Below are positions 8,569 through 17,712 of a stretch of DNA of 37,747 nt, one piece after another. Within the stretch, counting starts at the first letter, position 1. Each line of letters begins with the position of its first letter. The stretch lies in the NCBI GenBank assembly GCA_002376965.1, contig DFOV01000155.1:1-37747 (forward strand). Direction: 5' to 3'. Made by a program: the position numbers and the translations under genes. Below the pieces are notes generated by a model, which saw nothing but the letters and a program-made list of their open reading frames with translations, had not been told where the DNA came from and made no database searches. The DNA comes from Gammaproteobacteria bacterium UBA3532. Lineage in GTDB: Bacteria; Pseudomonadota; Gammaproteobacteria; Enterobacterales; UBA3532.

Positions 8569-9912
8569 CTATTTCTCAAATAGAGCCATTGATTCGACAT
8601 GTGCTGTATGAGGGAACATATCCATTACACCGGCTGCTACCAAGCGATAGCCTTGAGCAATAAGCGACCCGCTATCACGCGCTAGAGTGGCTGGATTACA
8701 GGATACATAAACAACACGCGATGCACCTAGTTTAGGGAAATGCTCAATAACGTCAATAGCGCCGGATCGTGGCGGGTCAATTAAGATCTTATCAAAACCT
8801 TGATGAACCCAGTCCTGATCCGAATAATCACCGGTCAGGTCAGCCGCGTAAAAGGTTACGTTATCGATGCCATTTAGCTTGGCATTTTCATAGCCGCGTT
8901 TAACCATGGCATCACTGCCTTCCACACCAACGACAGTTTTGGCTTTTTTTGCAATGGGGAGTGTGAAGTTACCCAAGCCACAGAACAAATCCAAAATGCG
9001 TTCATTCGACTGGGGATCAAGCAAACTCATGGCCTGTTCCATCATTTGCCGATTTATATTGGTGTTAACCTGGGTGAAGTCCGTAGGGTGGAACTGGTAC
9101 CTGACGCCCTGTTCAGGAAGGCTATATTCCAGCCTTTCATCTGCTTTGTTTGCGGCCTCAGGCCATAAGCGAAAGATGGTATCAGGTCCTTTTGCCTGAG
9201 AATACATATGGATGCCAGTTTCCTGCGCAAACTCTTTTATACGCTGAATGTCAGACTCAGTTAGAGGAACCAAATGGCGAACAATGATAGCTGCGATATC
9301 ATCGCCCATAGCTACTTCAAACTGAGCAATCTTGTTTGAACAGCTAAGGTCGTTCACCAGTTGTTTTAGCGCTTCGATTCTTTCGCCAAAAACAGGATGC
9401 AAAACTTTGCATTTATCGATAACGCAAATAAAGTTTGAGCGTTTCTCGCGAAAACCAACAAGCGCCCCACCTTTATTATCTACATATCGAACACCCAAGC
9501 GCGCTTTGCGTCTATACCCCTCACTCATAGCGGTTAAGGGAGATAGCCAGCGCTCAGGAGCAATGCCGCCAAAGTGCTCAAACTGTTCGGCTAATACCTG
9601 CTGTTTATGTTGGATCTGGTATTCAGTGCCCCAATGCTGCAGACTGCAGCCACCGCAAATTTCCGCATACTCACAAGGAGGAACAACACGTTCTGGAGAG
9701 GAGGATAGAACCTCAGAAACTACGCATTTAGCGTAACTATTTTTAACCTCAGTATAATGGGCTACAACGCTCTCTCCTGGGAGCCCTCCACTTACAAAGT
9801 GAACCTTTCCATCCAGTTGAGCGATCCCCTCACCTTCGTGACTAAGCCCGGTGATTGAAAGCTCTACCGGCTGCTCCGGCAGCTTTTTTCTTCTATTTCT
9901 TCGTCTTGACAT
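8569..9912 (-). CDS. rlmD: 23S rRNA (uracil(1939)-C5)-methyltransferase RlmD
   Basis: SAM-dependent methyltransferase (formerly RumA) acting on U1939 of 23S rRNA. In order: an Arg/Lys-rich N-terminus, a TRAM domain (about 15-70), the [4Fe-4S] ligands Cys80, Cys86, Cys89 and Cys168, the SAM motif L-D-L-F-C-G-L-G-N-F, and the catalytic S-C-N-P-A-T-L-A-R-D with Cys405. I place the start at the ATG at 9912 (447 aa). The frame is open upstream to a GTG at 9954, but that would overlap the preceding gene by 34 nt and adds residues with no family counterpart. The ATG at 9912 lies 8 nt after the exonuclease stop. Confidence 0.95.
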   Translation of the reverse strand: MSRRRNRRKKLPEQPVELSITGLSHEGEGIAQLDGKVHFVSGGLPGESVVAHYTEVKNSYAKCVVSEVLSSSPERVVPPCEYAEICGGCSLQHWGTEYQIQHKQQVLAEQFEHFGGIAPERWLSPLTAMSEGYRRKARLGVRYVDNKGGALVGFREKRSNFICVIDKCKVLHPVFGERIEALKQLVNDLSCSNKIAQFEVAMGDDIAAIIVRHLVPLTESDIQRIKEFAQETGIHMYSQAKGPDTIFRLWPEAANKADERLEYSLPEQGVRYQFHPTDFTQVNTNINRQMMEQAMSLLDPQSNERILDLFCGLGNFTLPIAKKAKTVVGVEGSDAMVKRGYENAKLNGIDNVTFYAADLTGDYSDQDWVHQGFDKILIDPPRSGAIDVIEHFPKLGASRVVYVSCNPATLARDSGSLIAQGYRLVAAGVMDMFPHTAHVESMALFEK

Positions 9913-9920
9913 ACATTTAC

Positions 9921-10712
9921 TCAAATATCTTTGCGAAATCCGCTTTTTTTCCACTGCTCAAGGAACTCAAGCAAATGAGTTTCCTGAGCATTTTCCAAAT
10001 GATTTGCTAGCAGCGCCTCTTCTTGTTCGAATGCACCTTGTGATAACTCACCTTTCATCAACAAAAACCGCAGATATACAAGATGGGTATTAAGCACATC
10101 TGTTTCGCAGTAGTCTCTTATGGATTTAATATTACCTTCTGAATAAGCCTGATAAACTTTGGAGCCATCCATTCCCATTTTTCCGGGGTAACCAAACATA
10201 GTGGCGATATGGTCGAGTGGCGCGTAGTTGCGGCTATTGAAGAGCGCCACCACATCCATAACATCTGTATGCCGTTCGTGGTAGCGGTTAATGTAGTTAT
10301 TCCATTTAAAGGTCGAAACTGTCTCGCCTTGCTCCCAGTATTTACTGGCCGTTATCTTGTGTAACATCGCTCGATAATGCAGCACGGGCAGATCGAAGCC
10401 GGAGCCATTCCAGGAAACCAGTCTTGGCTCATAGCGGGCAATACCTTCGAAGAAACGCTCGATAATTTCTCTTTCTTGGGCATCTTGCTCGCCCAACGAC
10501 CAAACATTTATTTTGTTCTGGTATCTCAGCACCACGGAAATGGCGACTACACGATGCAAATATAGTGGCAGAAACTCATGTCCGACATCCTGGCGGCGCA
10601 TAGCGTAAACGGCATTGACCACATCAATATCGTCCAAATCGTGTAAGTCGTGAATTTTTCGACAGGCCTCTACGTCTGGAATGGTTTCAATATCGAAGAC
10701 TAAACTATTCAT
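9921..10712 (-). CDS. Predicted PolB-like 3'-5' exonuclease (DEDDy)
   Basis: A 263-residue RNase H-fold exonuclease related to the proofreading domain of family B DNA polymerases (DNA_pol_B_exo2 type). The DEDDy metal ligands are visible: Asp7 and Glu9 in F-D-I-E-T, Asp107 in W-N-G-S-G-F-D-L-P, and Tyr201 with Asp205 in Y-C-E-T-D. There is no polymerase domain, so it is a stand-alone nuclease; its in vivo substrate is not known for this family. The ATG overlaps the cysM stop by 4 nt (ATGA) and rlmD follows by 8 nt, giving a cysM-exonuclease-rlmD transcription unit. Confidence 0.9.
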   Translation of the reverse strand: MNSLVFDIETIPDVEACRKIHDLHDLDDIDVVNAVYAMRRQDVGHEFLPLYLHRVVAISVVLRYQNKINVWSLGEQDAQEREIIERFFEGIARYEPRLVSWNGSGFDLPVLHYRAMLHKITASKYWEQGETVSTFKWNNYINRYHERHTDVMDVVALFNSRNYAPLDHIATMFGYPGKMGMDGSKVYQAYSEGNIKSIRDYCETDVLNTHLVYLRFLLMKGELSQGAFEQEEALLANHLENAQETHLLEFLEQWKKSGFRKDI

Positions 10713-11623
10713 TTTGGATGGTAATCTCGGTTAAATACTCCTGTAGATAAGTATCTATCACCACGATCACAAATAATAATAACGATAGTGGCTCCCTCTA
10801 CTTGTTGATCGAGCTTTAGCGCTGCAGCTAAGGCTCCACCCGAAGAAATGCCGCAAAATATCCCTTCATCAGCAGCAAGACTTCGCGCCATGCTTTCCGC
10901 TTCTTGTGCACTGACTTCAATAATTTGATCAACACGATTTTTATCGAAAATTTTCGGTAAATAGGCTTCTGGCCACTTACGTATGCCTGGAATTTGCTGT
11001 CCTTCTTCAGGTTGGATACCAACAATTTTCACTTCAGCATTTTGCTCTTTTAGATACTTGGAGACCCCCATAATCGTCCCTGTTGTGCCCATTGAACTTA
11101 CAAAGTGGGTAACAGAACCTTTGGTATCTTTCCAGATTTCCGGACCGGTTGTCTCGTAGTGGGCAAGTGGATTATCGGTGTTGGCAAACTGATCGAGTAC
11201 AACCCCTTCGCCTTTGGATTCCATTGATTGTGCTAAATCCCGCGCCCCTTCCATGCCTTCTTCGGCTGATACCAGTATTAAATCCGCACCATAGGCTTCC
11301 ATTGCCGCTCTTCGCTCAATGCTCATGGTCTCAGGCATGATTAGCTTCATTTTGTAGCCGCGAATAGCTGCAGCCATGGCAAGCGCAATCCCCGTATTTC
11401 CACTAGTTGCCTCAATAAGTGTATCGCCGGGCTTTATTTTTCCAGCCGCCTCAGCGTGAGCAATCATAGATAACGCAGGCCTGTCTTTGACCGAGCCAGC
11501 TGGATTTTGCCCTTCTATCTTAAGAAGGATGGTGTTTTTTTCCGATCGTTTGATTCGTTGCAGACGTACCAGTGGAGTATTGCCGATCAAGGTTTCAATG
11601 GTAGGATAATCAGATTGTTGCAT
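10709..11623 (-). CDS. cysM: Cysteine synthase B (O-acetylserine sulfhydrylase)
   Basis: A PLP enzyme that makes cysteine from O-acetylserine and sulfide or thiosulfate. Family features: the N-terminal I-G-N-T-P-L-V, the PLP lysine in S-V-K-D-R (Lys46), the substrate loop T-S-G-N-T-G, the phosphate-binding G-T-T-G-T, and the CysM-type end I-I-C-D-R-G-D-R-Y-L-S-T-G-V-F. I choose the ATG at 11623 (304 aa, E. coli CysM is 303). An in-frame ATG at 11662 would add 13 residues (beginning M-C-C-Y-H) with no family counterpart, although it cannot be excluded. First gene of the long minus-strand run that reaches the left edge of the window. Confidence 0.95.
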   Translation of the reverse strand: MQQSDYPTIETLIGNTPLVRLQRIKRSEKNTILLKIEGQNPAGSVKDRPALSMIAHAEAAGKIKPGDTLIEATSGNTGIALAMAAAIRGYKMKLIMPETMSIERRAAMEAYGADLILVSAEEGMEGARDLAQSMESKGEGVVLDQFANTDNPLAHYETTGPEIWKDTKGSVTHFVSSMGTTGTIMGVSKYLKEQNAEVKIVGIQPEEGQQIPGIRKWPEAYLPKIFDKNRVDQIIEVSAQEAESMARSLAADEGIFCGISSGGALAAALKLDQQVEGATIVIIICDRGDRYLSTGVFNRDYHPK

Positions 11624-11925
11624 CGTAACAAAATTGACCTCATATTGATGATAACAGCACATTTTTGAGCTATTATCTTTTTAGAACTTCGCATTTTTCT
11701 GTGCCGTGGGAATACGTCAATCGTCCCGAAGCTTACGATTAGAAAGCGCGGCTAGTTTACAAGTTACGCTTACGAAATAACAGGTATTTTGGTCTTGCGA
11801 TCTTGAAGGTTGCTACCATGCCTTATAAAGGGGGCAAAATTGGACTTAAGATGCGGCTATGATAGACTGGCAGCCCTGTTAATTTTTCCTATAATTTCGA
11901 CTGGTTACACGGAAGGCAATATACT
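11624..11925. promoter_or_regulatory. Divergent intergenic region cysM / binding protein-barA
   Basis: About 300 bp without a gene, between divergent cysM and the binding-protein gene. On the plus strand I see a good sigma70-like promoter: CTGGCA at 11867-11872, 17 nt, TATAAT at 11890-11895, giving a leader of about 25 nt before the TTG start. A second possibility just upstream is TTGGAC at 11840-11845, 17 nt, TAGACT at 11863-11868. For cysM on the minus strand there is a TTGACG near 11718 but no convincing -10 at the right distance, so the cysM promoter remains unclear. No riboswitch or long palindrome was recognised. Confidence 0.55.
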
Positions 11926-12957
11926 TTGCGACTCGCTTTAAGCTGTTATGTCCGCAAGACGATATTCTTACCTCTATTGGTGTTGGTAAGTTGCTTGCTG
12001 TTGCCGCAGATCGCTGCCAGCTCGAATGACCAGCAAGCCGTGCCTAATACCCCGGCGACCCAACCAGCTTCCCCCAAACCAGCACTGGTGGCATTAGTTA
12101 CTCATGGAACGCATTCAAGTTACGATGCCTGTTTAATTGGCATTCGCTCGGGATTACAAGCTGAAAAGCATAAACCGGATATCACCAGTATAAACCTCAA
12201 AAATACCCAGCCAATTTCATGGGATAAATTCCAACTTGTTGTTGCGATTGGCTCAAAGGCAACTAGCGAAATTCTTAAGCTCGGATTAGACAATAAAATA
12301 CTCGCCGTTTTGTTACCCAAAATAACTTATAACCAACTGGTATACCAAGCCTCTGATAAGTATAAAACGGGAACAAACATTAGTGCCGTTTATCTTGACC
12401 AACCAGTAGGGCGCTACTTGGCTCTGATTAATGCTTTGGCGCCCCAGGCAAAAACTGTAGGCGTCATGCTGGGTGAAGGGGCTTCTGTTTATGAAGCTCC
12501 ATTAGATGAATCCCAACACTTATACCAGTTACAGGTCAGACACGGCTATGTCAAGAAGGGACTTTCTCCTCTTAAAGCGCTTGGAACCATAATCGATCGC
12601 TCAGATGTGCTTCTGGCCCTACCCGATACGTCGGTATATAACAGTAACACCGTACCGGGTATATTATTGAGCAGTTATCGCAAGGGCATACCCTTAATCG
12701 GCTTTTCCAGAGCCTATATAAGGGCTGGAGCGCTAACAGGAATCTACACCCTGCCGCAAGAGCTGGGGTATCAAACTAGCCAGAAAATTTTAGCAATTCA
12801 TCAACAGAATTATCAAAAGCTCCCTCAGCCAGCATTTCCTGATTCTTTCGATATATCAGTGAACTATCAGGTGGCACGCTCTCTCGGTTTCAAGAATGTG
12901 GAACTGAATAAGTTAAAACAGCGTATTGCTGAGCACGTAAAAGGCGAAAATTTCTGA
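11926..12957 (+). CDS. Periplasmic ABC-type substrate-binding-like protein coupled to BarA
   Basis: A 343-residue exported protein with a long N-terminal signal (positive start, hydrophobic about 12-31), a Pro/Ala-rich linker (about 38-52) and then a two-lobed alpha/beta fold resembling ABC_sub_bind (YtrF/PF04392-type) proteins: V-A-L-V-T-H-G-T-H near the start, I-G-S-K-A-T-S at about 108, a central A-P-Q-A-K-T-V-G-V-M-L-G, and a late I-P-L-I-G-F-S-R-A-Y-I-R-A-G-A-L. The start is a TTG with a GGAAGG ribosome site about 9 nt upstream; no ATG occurs near. No permease or ATPase gene is nearby. Its stop overlaps the kinase ATG by one base (TGATG), so it is inferred to work with that kinase as a ligand-binding partner. 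Confidence 0.75.
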   Translation: MRLALSCYVRKTIFLPLLVLVSCLLLPQIAASSNDQQAVPNTPATQPASPKPALVALVTHGTHSSYDACLIGIRSGLQAEKHKPDITSINLKNTQPISWDKFQLVVAIGSKATSEILKLGLDNKILAVLLPKITYNQLVYQASDKYKTGTNISAVYLDQPVGRYLALINALAPQAKTVGVMLGEGASVYEAPLDESQHLYQLQVRHGYVKKGLSPLKALGTIIDRSDVLLALPDTSVYNSNTVPGILLSSYRKGIPLIGFSRAYIRAGALTGIYTLPQELGYQTSQKILAIHQQNYQKLPQPAFPDSFDISVNYQVARSLGFKNVELNKLKQRIAEHVKGENF

Positions 12958-15842
12958 TGTTTAAATGGAATATTAAAACAAGAATACTATTCCTTAGCTT
13001 GGTGCCGACCTTCACCATCGCCCTATTACTAGGCATATATTTTGTCAGTGCCCGAATTAGTGATTTACAAAGGGCCCTGGAGGAACGCGGCATCGCAATT
13101 ACTGAAAACCTAGCCTATGCCAGTGAGTACGGTGTAGCATCTGGTAATGCTCAGGTTTTGCAGCACCTTATCAATACTGCTAGAGATGGCGACTCCGATA
13201 TTATTTCTATCGCTATTCTTGATGAGGGCGGACACCTGTTTGCCTACAATGGCCCGCAAAGTGCGCTAAACAAACACCGCGAATCCAATTCATTACCCAG
13301 TACTACTGACGTCGCGATAGGCGACGAATATATCATTGTACAAACTCCGATCATTGGTCAGCCGATAGAGATCAGTGACGTTCCAAATGAGCTTAATCAG
13401 TTTGCTATTGCCGGGCGAACTCTCGGTTACATATCGATTCAAATGAGCCATAAAGAAGCAACGATAAGGCAATATCAGACCTTCACCGCAACCTTTTTCA
13501 TCGTCTTGACGGGATTGTTTGGGAGCGGTTACATTGCGGTGCGCATGGTAAGGGACGTAACGACCCCAGTAATCAAAATGTCGCGAGCAGTCGATCAGAT
13601 ACGTGAAGGCCGCTTGGATGTTCGAGTTGAGCCGGTAGCGACCGGTGAGCTTCAAACGCTTGCTGAAGGCATAAATGCGATGGCAGAGTCACTTCGTGAA
13701 GCAAGGGAAGAAATGCAACAGAATATCGAACAGGCCACGTCCGATCTGCGTCAAACACTTGAAACCATCGAAGTGCAAAATATTGAGCTGGATATTGCTC
13801 GTAAGCAAGCACTAGACGGTAGCCGAATCAAATCTGAATTTATGGCTAATATGAGTCATGAAATAAGAACGCCACTCAACGGCATCATCGGCTTTACGGA
13901 TGTACTGCTAAAAAATGCCCAAAATCCTCAGAATATCGACTACCTGACTACCATCCGTAAATCCGCTACTAACCTACTTACCATTATTAATGACATTCTT
14001 GATTTCTCTAAAATTGAAGCGGGCAAAATGGAGCTCGACAATGCACCGCTTAGTTTACGTGATACATTGGATGAGGTTCTAAACATTCTTGCTCCCGCAT
14101 CTCACGCTAAAAAGCTTGAACTGGTGGCAATGGTATATGCAGACGTGCCTGATGATTTGATCGGTGATGCACTGCGGATTAAGCAAGTGTTGACGAATAT
14201 CGTTAACAACGCTATCAAGTTCACTAAACAAGGTAGTGTTGTCGTTCGGATCATGATGGTTGGTGAAGAAAATGGCTTGGTCAATCTGTGTATTCGGGTC
14301 ACCGATACTGGCATTGGGATTAGTGATAAACAAAAGCGCAATCTATTTCAAGCCTTTAGCCAAGCAGATACATCAACCACTCGGAAATTTGGTGGTACTG
14401 GTCTTGGGCTCGTCATTTCACAAAAGCTGGTTCAGGGCATGAAAGGTGAAGTGGGTGTTGAGAGCAAGCTTGGTGAAGGCTCTACCTTCTGGTTTACCGT
14501 GAAACTTGAACGAGCCAGCGAACAAACTCCGACAGAGCTTATCCCGTCAAAAATATCGAGTAAAGACGTCCTAATCATCGACCAACATCCAGTAACACTG
14601 TTATCGCTCCGTCAAAACATAGAATGTTTCAATGTTAAAATATCAGAGTGTGCCTCATTTGATCGTGTTCAGCATTTTCTACTCGATGGGTCAAAAGATT
14701 ATGGCTTGTTTATTCTTGGAAGTAGAGATTACGACGAAGAAGCAACCAAGCTAGAAAAAGTCATGGCGGAAATTAGAAGCCAGTTTCCTCAAGTTCCATT
14801 GATTACACTACTAAATACCAACGACAATCAAATTCGCCAATTGATGCTGGATAAAGGGTCTTCGCAATGCTTGGTCAAGCCAACCACTCAAAAGCGCTTG
14901 GTAGAGTCGATCCTCAACTCTTTGGATAGCGAGCGGCCCGTAACAGTAGTAGAAGCTACGGATGACGAAGCCTTACCTTCTTCTCACAGTGAGTCGTCAT
15001 ACCGACAATGCCATGTCATGGCCGTTGACGATAATGATGCTAACCTAAAACTACTTACTATTTTCCTACAGGCATTTGGGCTTGAGGTCGATCAAGGCAG
15101 CAATGGTCTCGAGGCATTAAGGCTCGCTAAGAAACAGGAATATTCGATGATTTTCATGGATATTCAGATGCCGGAAATGGATGGCATTACGGCAATGCAA
15201 GCTATTCGCTCAAATACTATAAATAAAGATACCCCTATTATCGCGCTAACCGCCCATGCTATGGCGGGCGAAAAAGAAAAACTGTTATCAGCGGGGATGG
15301 ACGACTACTTATCCAAACCAATCACCGAACAGCAAATTTCGGCGCTTCTTGATAAGTGGGTTACTCAGAAAGCAATCTCTGACAATTTCGAAAAAGCAAC
15401 GAAAGAGCAAAATGATGCGGCCAACGCTGCGCCAGCCTCTCCAGCTATCCCCTCCCAATCAAGTCCTACCGCCAGCCCGAAGCCTACTTACTTAAATCCA
15501 GCCCCTGATTTAGTCGACTTGGAGCAAGGCTTAGCTCAGGCAGGCAACAGAGCAGACGTTGCCCAAGAGATGTTTGATATGCTGCAAAATTCATTGCCTG
15601 ATGCGCGCAAGAAAATTGAAACTGCATTAGAAATTGAAGAATGGGAAGCTCTTCAAAGTGCAGTGCATAAGCTTCACGGTGCATGTTGCTACTGCGGTGT
15701 TCCCAAGCTGAAAAAACAGTCTAATTATGTGGAAGATCTACTGAAGCAGAAAGATTATGAACTGGTTCCTGATGAAGCTGGTGTTCTATTAATGTTAATC
15801 GATAAAGTGGAAAACTTGAAAGGACAGGTCAAATACATATAG
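12957..15842 (+). CDS. barA: BarA/GacS hybrid sensor histidine kinase
   Basis: A 961-residue tripartite kinase of the BarA/GacS/VarS type, which phosphorylates UvrY/GacA to induce Csr/Rsm regulatory RNAs. Domains: TM1 (about 10-30), a periplasmic part (about 31-175), TM2 (about 176-197), HAMP, a coiled linker, HisKA with His301 in M-S-H-E-I-R-T-P, HATPase with the N-box N-I-V-N-N, D-T-G-I-G and G-G-T-G-L-G-L, a first receiver-like domain (about 535-650) lacking the phosphoacceptor Asp, a true receiver (about 685-805) with Asp735 in M-D-I-Q-M-P, a Pro/Ser-rich linker, and an HPt domain with His904 in H-K-L-H-G. The domain order matches BarA/GacS. Gene symbol chosen by architecture and the neighbouring cysM-rlmD-relA; gacS is an equal alternative. 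Confidence 0.92.
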   Translation: MFKWNIKTRILFLSLVPTFTIALLLGIYFVSARISDLQRALEERGIAITENLAYASEYGVASGNAQVLQHLINTARDGDSDIISIAILDEGGHLFAYNGPQSALNKHRESNSLPSTTDVAIGDEYIIVQTPIIGQPIEISDVPNELNQFAIAGRTLGYISIQMSHKEATIRQYQTFTATFFIVLTGLFGSGYIAVRMVRDVTTPVIKMSRAVDQIREGRLDVRVEPVATGELQTLAEGINAMAESLREAREEMQQNIEQATSDLRQTLETIEVQNIELDIARKQALDGSRIKSEFMANMSHEIRTPLNGIIGFTDVLLKNAQNPQNIDYLTTIRKSATNLLTIINDILDFSKIEAGKMELDNAPLSLRDTLDEVLNILAPASHAKKLELVAMVYADVPDDLIGDALRIKQVLTNIVNNAIKFTKQGSVVVRIMMVGEENGLVNLCIRVTDTGIGISDKQKRNLFQAFSQADTSTTRKFGGTGLGLVISQKLVQGMKGEVGVESKLGEGSTFWFTVKLERASEQTPTELIPSKISSKDVLIIDQHPVTLLSLRQNIECFNVKISECASFDRVQHFLLDGSKDYGLFILGSRDYDEEATKLEKVMAEIRSQFPQVPLITLLNTNDNQIRQLMLDKGSSQCLVKPTTQKRLVESILNSLDSERPVTVVEATDDEALPSSHSESSYRQCHVMAVDDNDANLKLLTIFLQAFGLEVDQGSNGLEALRLAKKQEYSMIFMDIQMPEMDGITAMQAIRSNTINKDTPIIALTAHAMAGEKEKLLSAGMDDYLSKPITEQQISALLDKWVTQKAISDNFEKATKEQNDAANAAPASPAIPSQSSPTASPKPTYLNPAPDLVDLEQGLAQAGNRADVAQEMFDMLQNSLPDARKKIETALEIEEWEALQSAVHKLHGACCYCGVPKLKKQSNYVEDLLKQKDYELVPDEAGVLLMLIDKVENLKGQVKYI

Positions 15843-15885
15843 GTAGCTTTCTTGTGTACCTTTCCCTGTCGCGTGCGCTCCAGCG

Positions 15886-16269
15886 TCACTTTTCGAAAAT
15901 TACCGTCGCCGATGCATAGTGATTTTCGTCGGTTAGGCTAATAAAGTACTTTTTGACGCGATATTTCTTCGCTATTTTAAGAGCTTCACCATAAAGTTTG
16001 AGCGAAGGTTTTCCTAACGAGTCGTGATTGACTTCGAAGTCACAGAACTTTACGTTTCCACTAATTCCTGTCCCCAGTGCTTTGGCTGCTGCTTCTTTCG
16101 CAGCATAACGCATAGAAAGAAACCGGCATTGCATTTCATCATCGTCTGGATATTCAAGAAGCTCACGTTCAGTCAAAATTTTGTCTGCAAATTGCTCTCG
16201 GGTATTGAAGGTCTGATGCTCAATTCGCTTAATCTCAACAATATCCGTACCAAGACCCCATATAGCCAT
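15886..16269 (-). CDS. acpS: Holo-[acyl-carrier-protein] synthase
   Basis: A 127-residue enzyme that transfers the 4'-phosphopantetheine arm of CoA to apo-ACP. The metal and CoA-binding signature is present: G-T-D-I-V-E-I with Asp9, and R-Y-A-A-K-E-A-A-A-K-A-L-G-T-G with Glu59 (E. coli Asp9 and Glu58), followed by I-S-L-T-D-E-x-H-Y-A near the C-terminus. Length matches E. coli AcpS (126). It is the last gene of the lepA-to-acpS operon, 54 nt after pdxJ, and converges on barA with a 43-nt gap where I find no convincing intrinsic terminator. Confidence 0.96.
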   Translation of the reverse strand: MAIWGLGTDIVEIKRIEHQTFNTREQFADKILTERELLEYPDDDEMQCRFLSMRYAAKEAAAKALGTGISGNVKFCDFEVNHDSLGKPSLKLYGEALKIAKKYRVKKYFISLTDENHYASATVIFEK

Positions 16270-16323
16270 AGCTCTAACCTTTTTATGTTATATTTTTATT
16301 ATTGCAGCAGCTGCATTTTAACA

Positions 16324-17058
16324 CTATCTAGATTGTAGCATGAGTTCTTTCATTCGACGAACTGCTTCGCCCAAACCACAAAATACCGACTCTGCGATGA
16401 TGGCATGACCAATATTTAGTTCGTTGATCTGTGGAATCGCCGCAATAGGTTTTACATTGTGGTAATGCAACCCATGACCAGCATTAACGATAAGCTCCAA
16501 CGTGCTGGCAAAATCAACCGCAGCGGTTAACTTAGCTAATTCTTCTTCCTGCCTGGCGAATACACTTTCTTCTGCATATGCACCAGTGTGTAACTCAATC
16601 ACATCAGCCCCACAACGCTTCGCTGCATCTATTTGCATCGGCTCGGGATCGATAAACAATGAGACTTCAATATCATGCTGTTTTAAGCGTTGTACCGTTC
16701 GATAGATGTGCTGCTCGTTAGCTATTACATCCAAACCGCCTTCTGTGGTTAATTCTTCGCGTTTTTCAGGTACCAGGCAAACAGCCTGAGGCTTAATCAC
16801 TGAAGCAATAGCAACCATTTCTTTTGTTGCTGCCATTTCAAGGTTCATTCGAGTATTTAGTGTTTTGTTGAGGATCTCAATATCTCGTTCTTGGATATGC
16901 CTTCGATCCTCTCTTAGATGGACGGTAATACCATCAGCGCCACTCGCTTCGGCTATCGATGCCGCATAAATAGGATCGGGATATCGTGTTCCACGCGCTT
17001 GCCTCAAGGTTGCAATATGATCAATATTAACGCCGAGTCGAATATCATTTTTCATCAT
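16324..17058 (-). CDS. pdxJ: Pyridoxine 5'-phosphate synthase
   Basis: A 244-residue TIM-barrel enzyme that condenses 3-amino-2-oxopropyl phosphate with deoxyxylulose 5-phosphate to make pyridoxine 5'-phosphate. The N-terminal [16 protein letters not shown] is the family hallmark; [18 protein letters not shown] and V-N-A-G-H-G-L are also conserved. Length agrees with E. coli (243). Two adjacent ATGs occur (17058 and 17055); AGGA lies about 6 nt before the first. The start overlaps the recO stop by 14 nt, the usual pdxJ-after-recO arrangement. Confidence 0.97.
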   Translation of the reverse strand: MMKNDIRLGVNIDHIATLRQARGTRYPDPIYAASIAEASGADGITVHLREDRRHIQERDIEILNKTLNTRMNLEMAATKEMVAIASVIKPQAVCLVPEKREELTTEGGLDVIANEQHIYRTVQRLKQHDIEVSLFIDPEPMQIDAAKRCGADVIELHTGAYAEESVFARQEEELAKLTAAVDFASTLELIVNAGHGLHYHNVKPIAAIPQINELNIGHAIIAESVFCGLGEAVRRMKELMLQSR

Positions 17059-17707
17059 TATTCTTCCTAATATAAAGATTTGGTGTTTTTAGTTTTTTTC
17101 CTGATAGTTGTTCAATACGCTTTTGATGGATTTTCTTATAAAAATACAACGATTCTTTCGTAAAATCATTACTATGGATAGAAAGAAGGATGTTTCCTTT
17201 AACCATTATGGAGCCACTAGCGTCTTGAGGCTTAAAAAACTCACCATTAAAAAAGTATGTGTTTTCAGAAACTATTGGGGTACCTGTTACATCCTCTGTA
17301 AAATCTAGCACATATCCAGCCTTGTACAGCAAGGCACTCTCATATTCCCGAAGTACTAGGTTATATTTCTCTGGAGACAAATTCTGAAGTTGCTGTAAGG
17401 CTAAATGAAATACGTTGAATAGGTCATCATTATCGCTAAACAGGTCAAGCTCGATAAGTTCGGCGGCATACTGTAAGCATGAAAAATATATGTAGTCGTC
17501 ACTCGGCCAACATACTGACACTAAGTCAGATGCCAGCAAGCGCCAACTATGAGCAGTTTGCTTTTCCAGCGTCAGCTCATAAAGCGAAAAAGAATTGAGC
17601 ACTTTGCTGCTCTTATTGGTATAGAAAATGCCAATATCATGACCTAGCCACTTAATGGCATTATGGTACTTTTTTAGACAGTAGGCTGATGTAACGTTAA
17701 CTGCTAT
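17045..17707 (-). CDS. recO: DNA repair protein RecO, divergent, probable non-canonical ATA start
   Basis: Recombination mediator that loads RecA with RecR. It is identified mainly by position between era and pdxJ and by the C-terminal half: [13 protein letters not shown] matches the RecO block R-x-F-E-x-x-L-L-x-x-x-G-Y. The first ATG/GTG/TTG in frame is a GTG at 17602 (185 aa), which would remove the start of the OB fold. The frame is open further 5', and an ATA at 17705-17707, 9 nt after a GAGAG, would give a 220-residue protein starting [11 protein letters not shown], similar to the RecO start with A-(F/Y)-V-L at about residue 8. No canonical start exists back to the in-frame stop inside era. 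The OB-fold region is short and divergent. The usual RecO zinc cysteines are not seen. Confidence 0.7.
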   Translation of the reverse strand: MAVNVTSAYCLKKYHNAIKWLGHDIGIFYTNKSSKVLNSFSLYELTLEKQTAHSWRLLASDLVSVCWPSDDYIYFSCLQYAAELIELDLFSDNDDLFNVFHLALQQLQNLSPEKYNLVLREYESALLYKAGYVLDFTEDVTGTPIVSENTYFFNGEFFKPQDASGSIMVKGNILLSIHSNDFTKESLYFYKKIHQKRIEQLSGKKLKTPNLYIRKNNDEK

Positions 17708-17712
17708 ATTAT

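Noticed and set aside
9332..9736. Plus-strand 134-codon open frame
   Set aside because: Antisense to rlmD, Cys/Ser-rich with no domain; explained by the rlmD reading frame.
9913..9954. GTG start at 9954 for rlmD
   Set aside because: It would overlap the exonuclease gene by 34 nt and add 14 unrelated residues; the ATG at 9912 fits family length and spacing.
11624..11662. ATG at 11662 for cysM
   Set aside because: The added residues (M-C-C-Y-H...) have no family counterpart; the ATG at 11623 matches E. coli length. Kept as an alternative in the cysM entry.
16307..16319. TGCAGC / GCTGCA inverted repeat between acpS and pdxJ
   Set aside because: The loop is one base and no T-run follows, so it is not a credible terminator.
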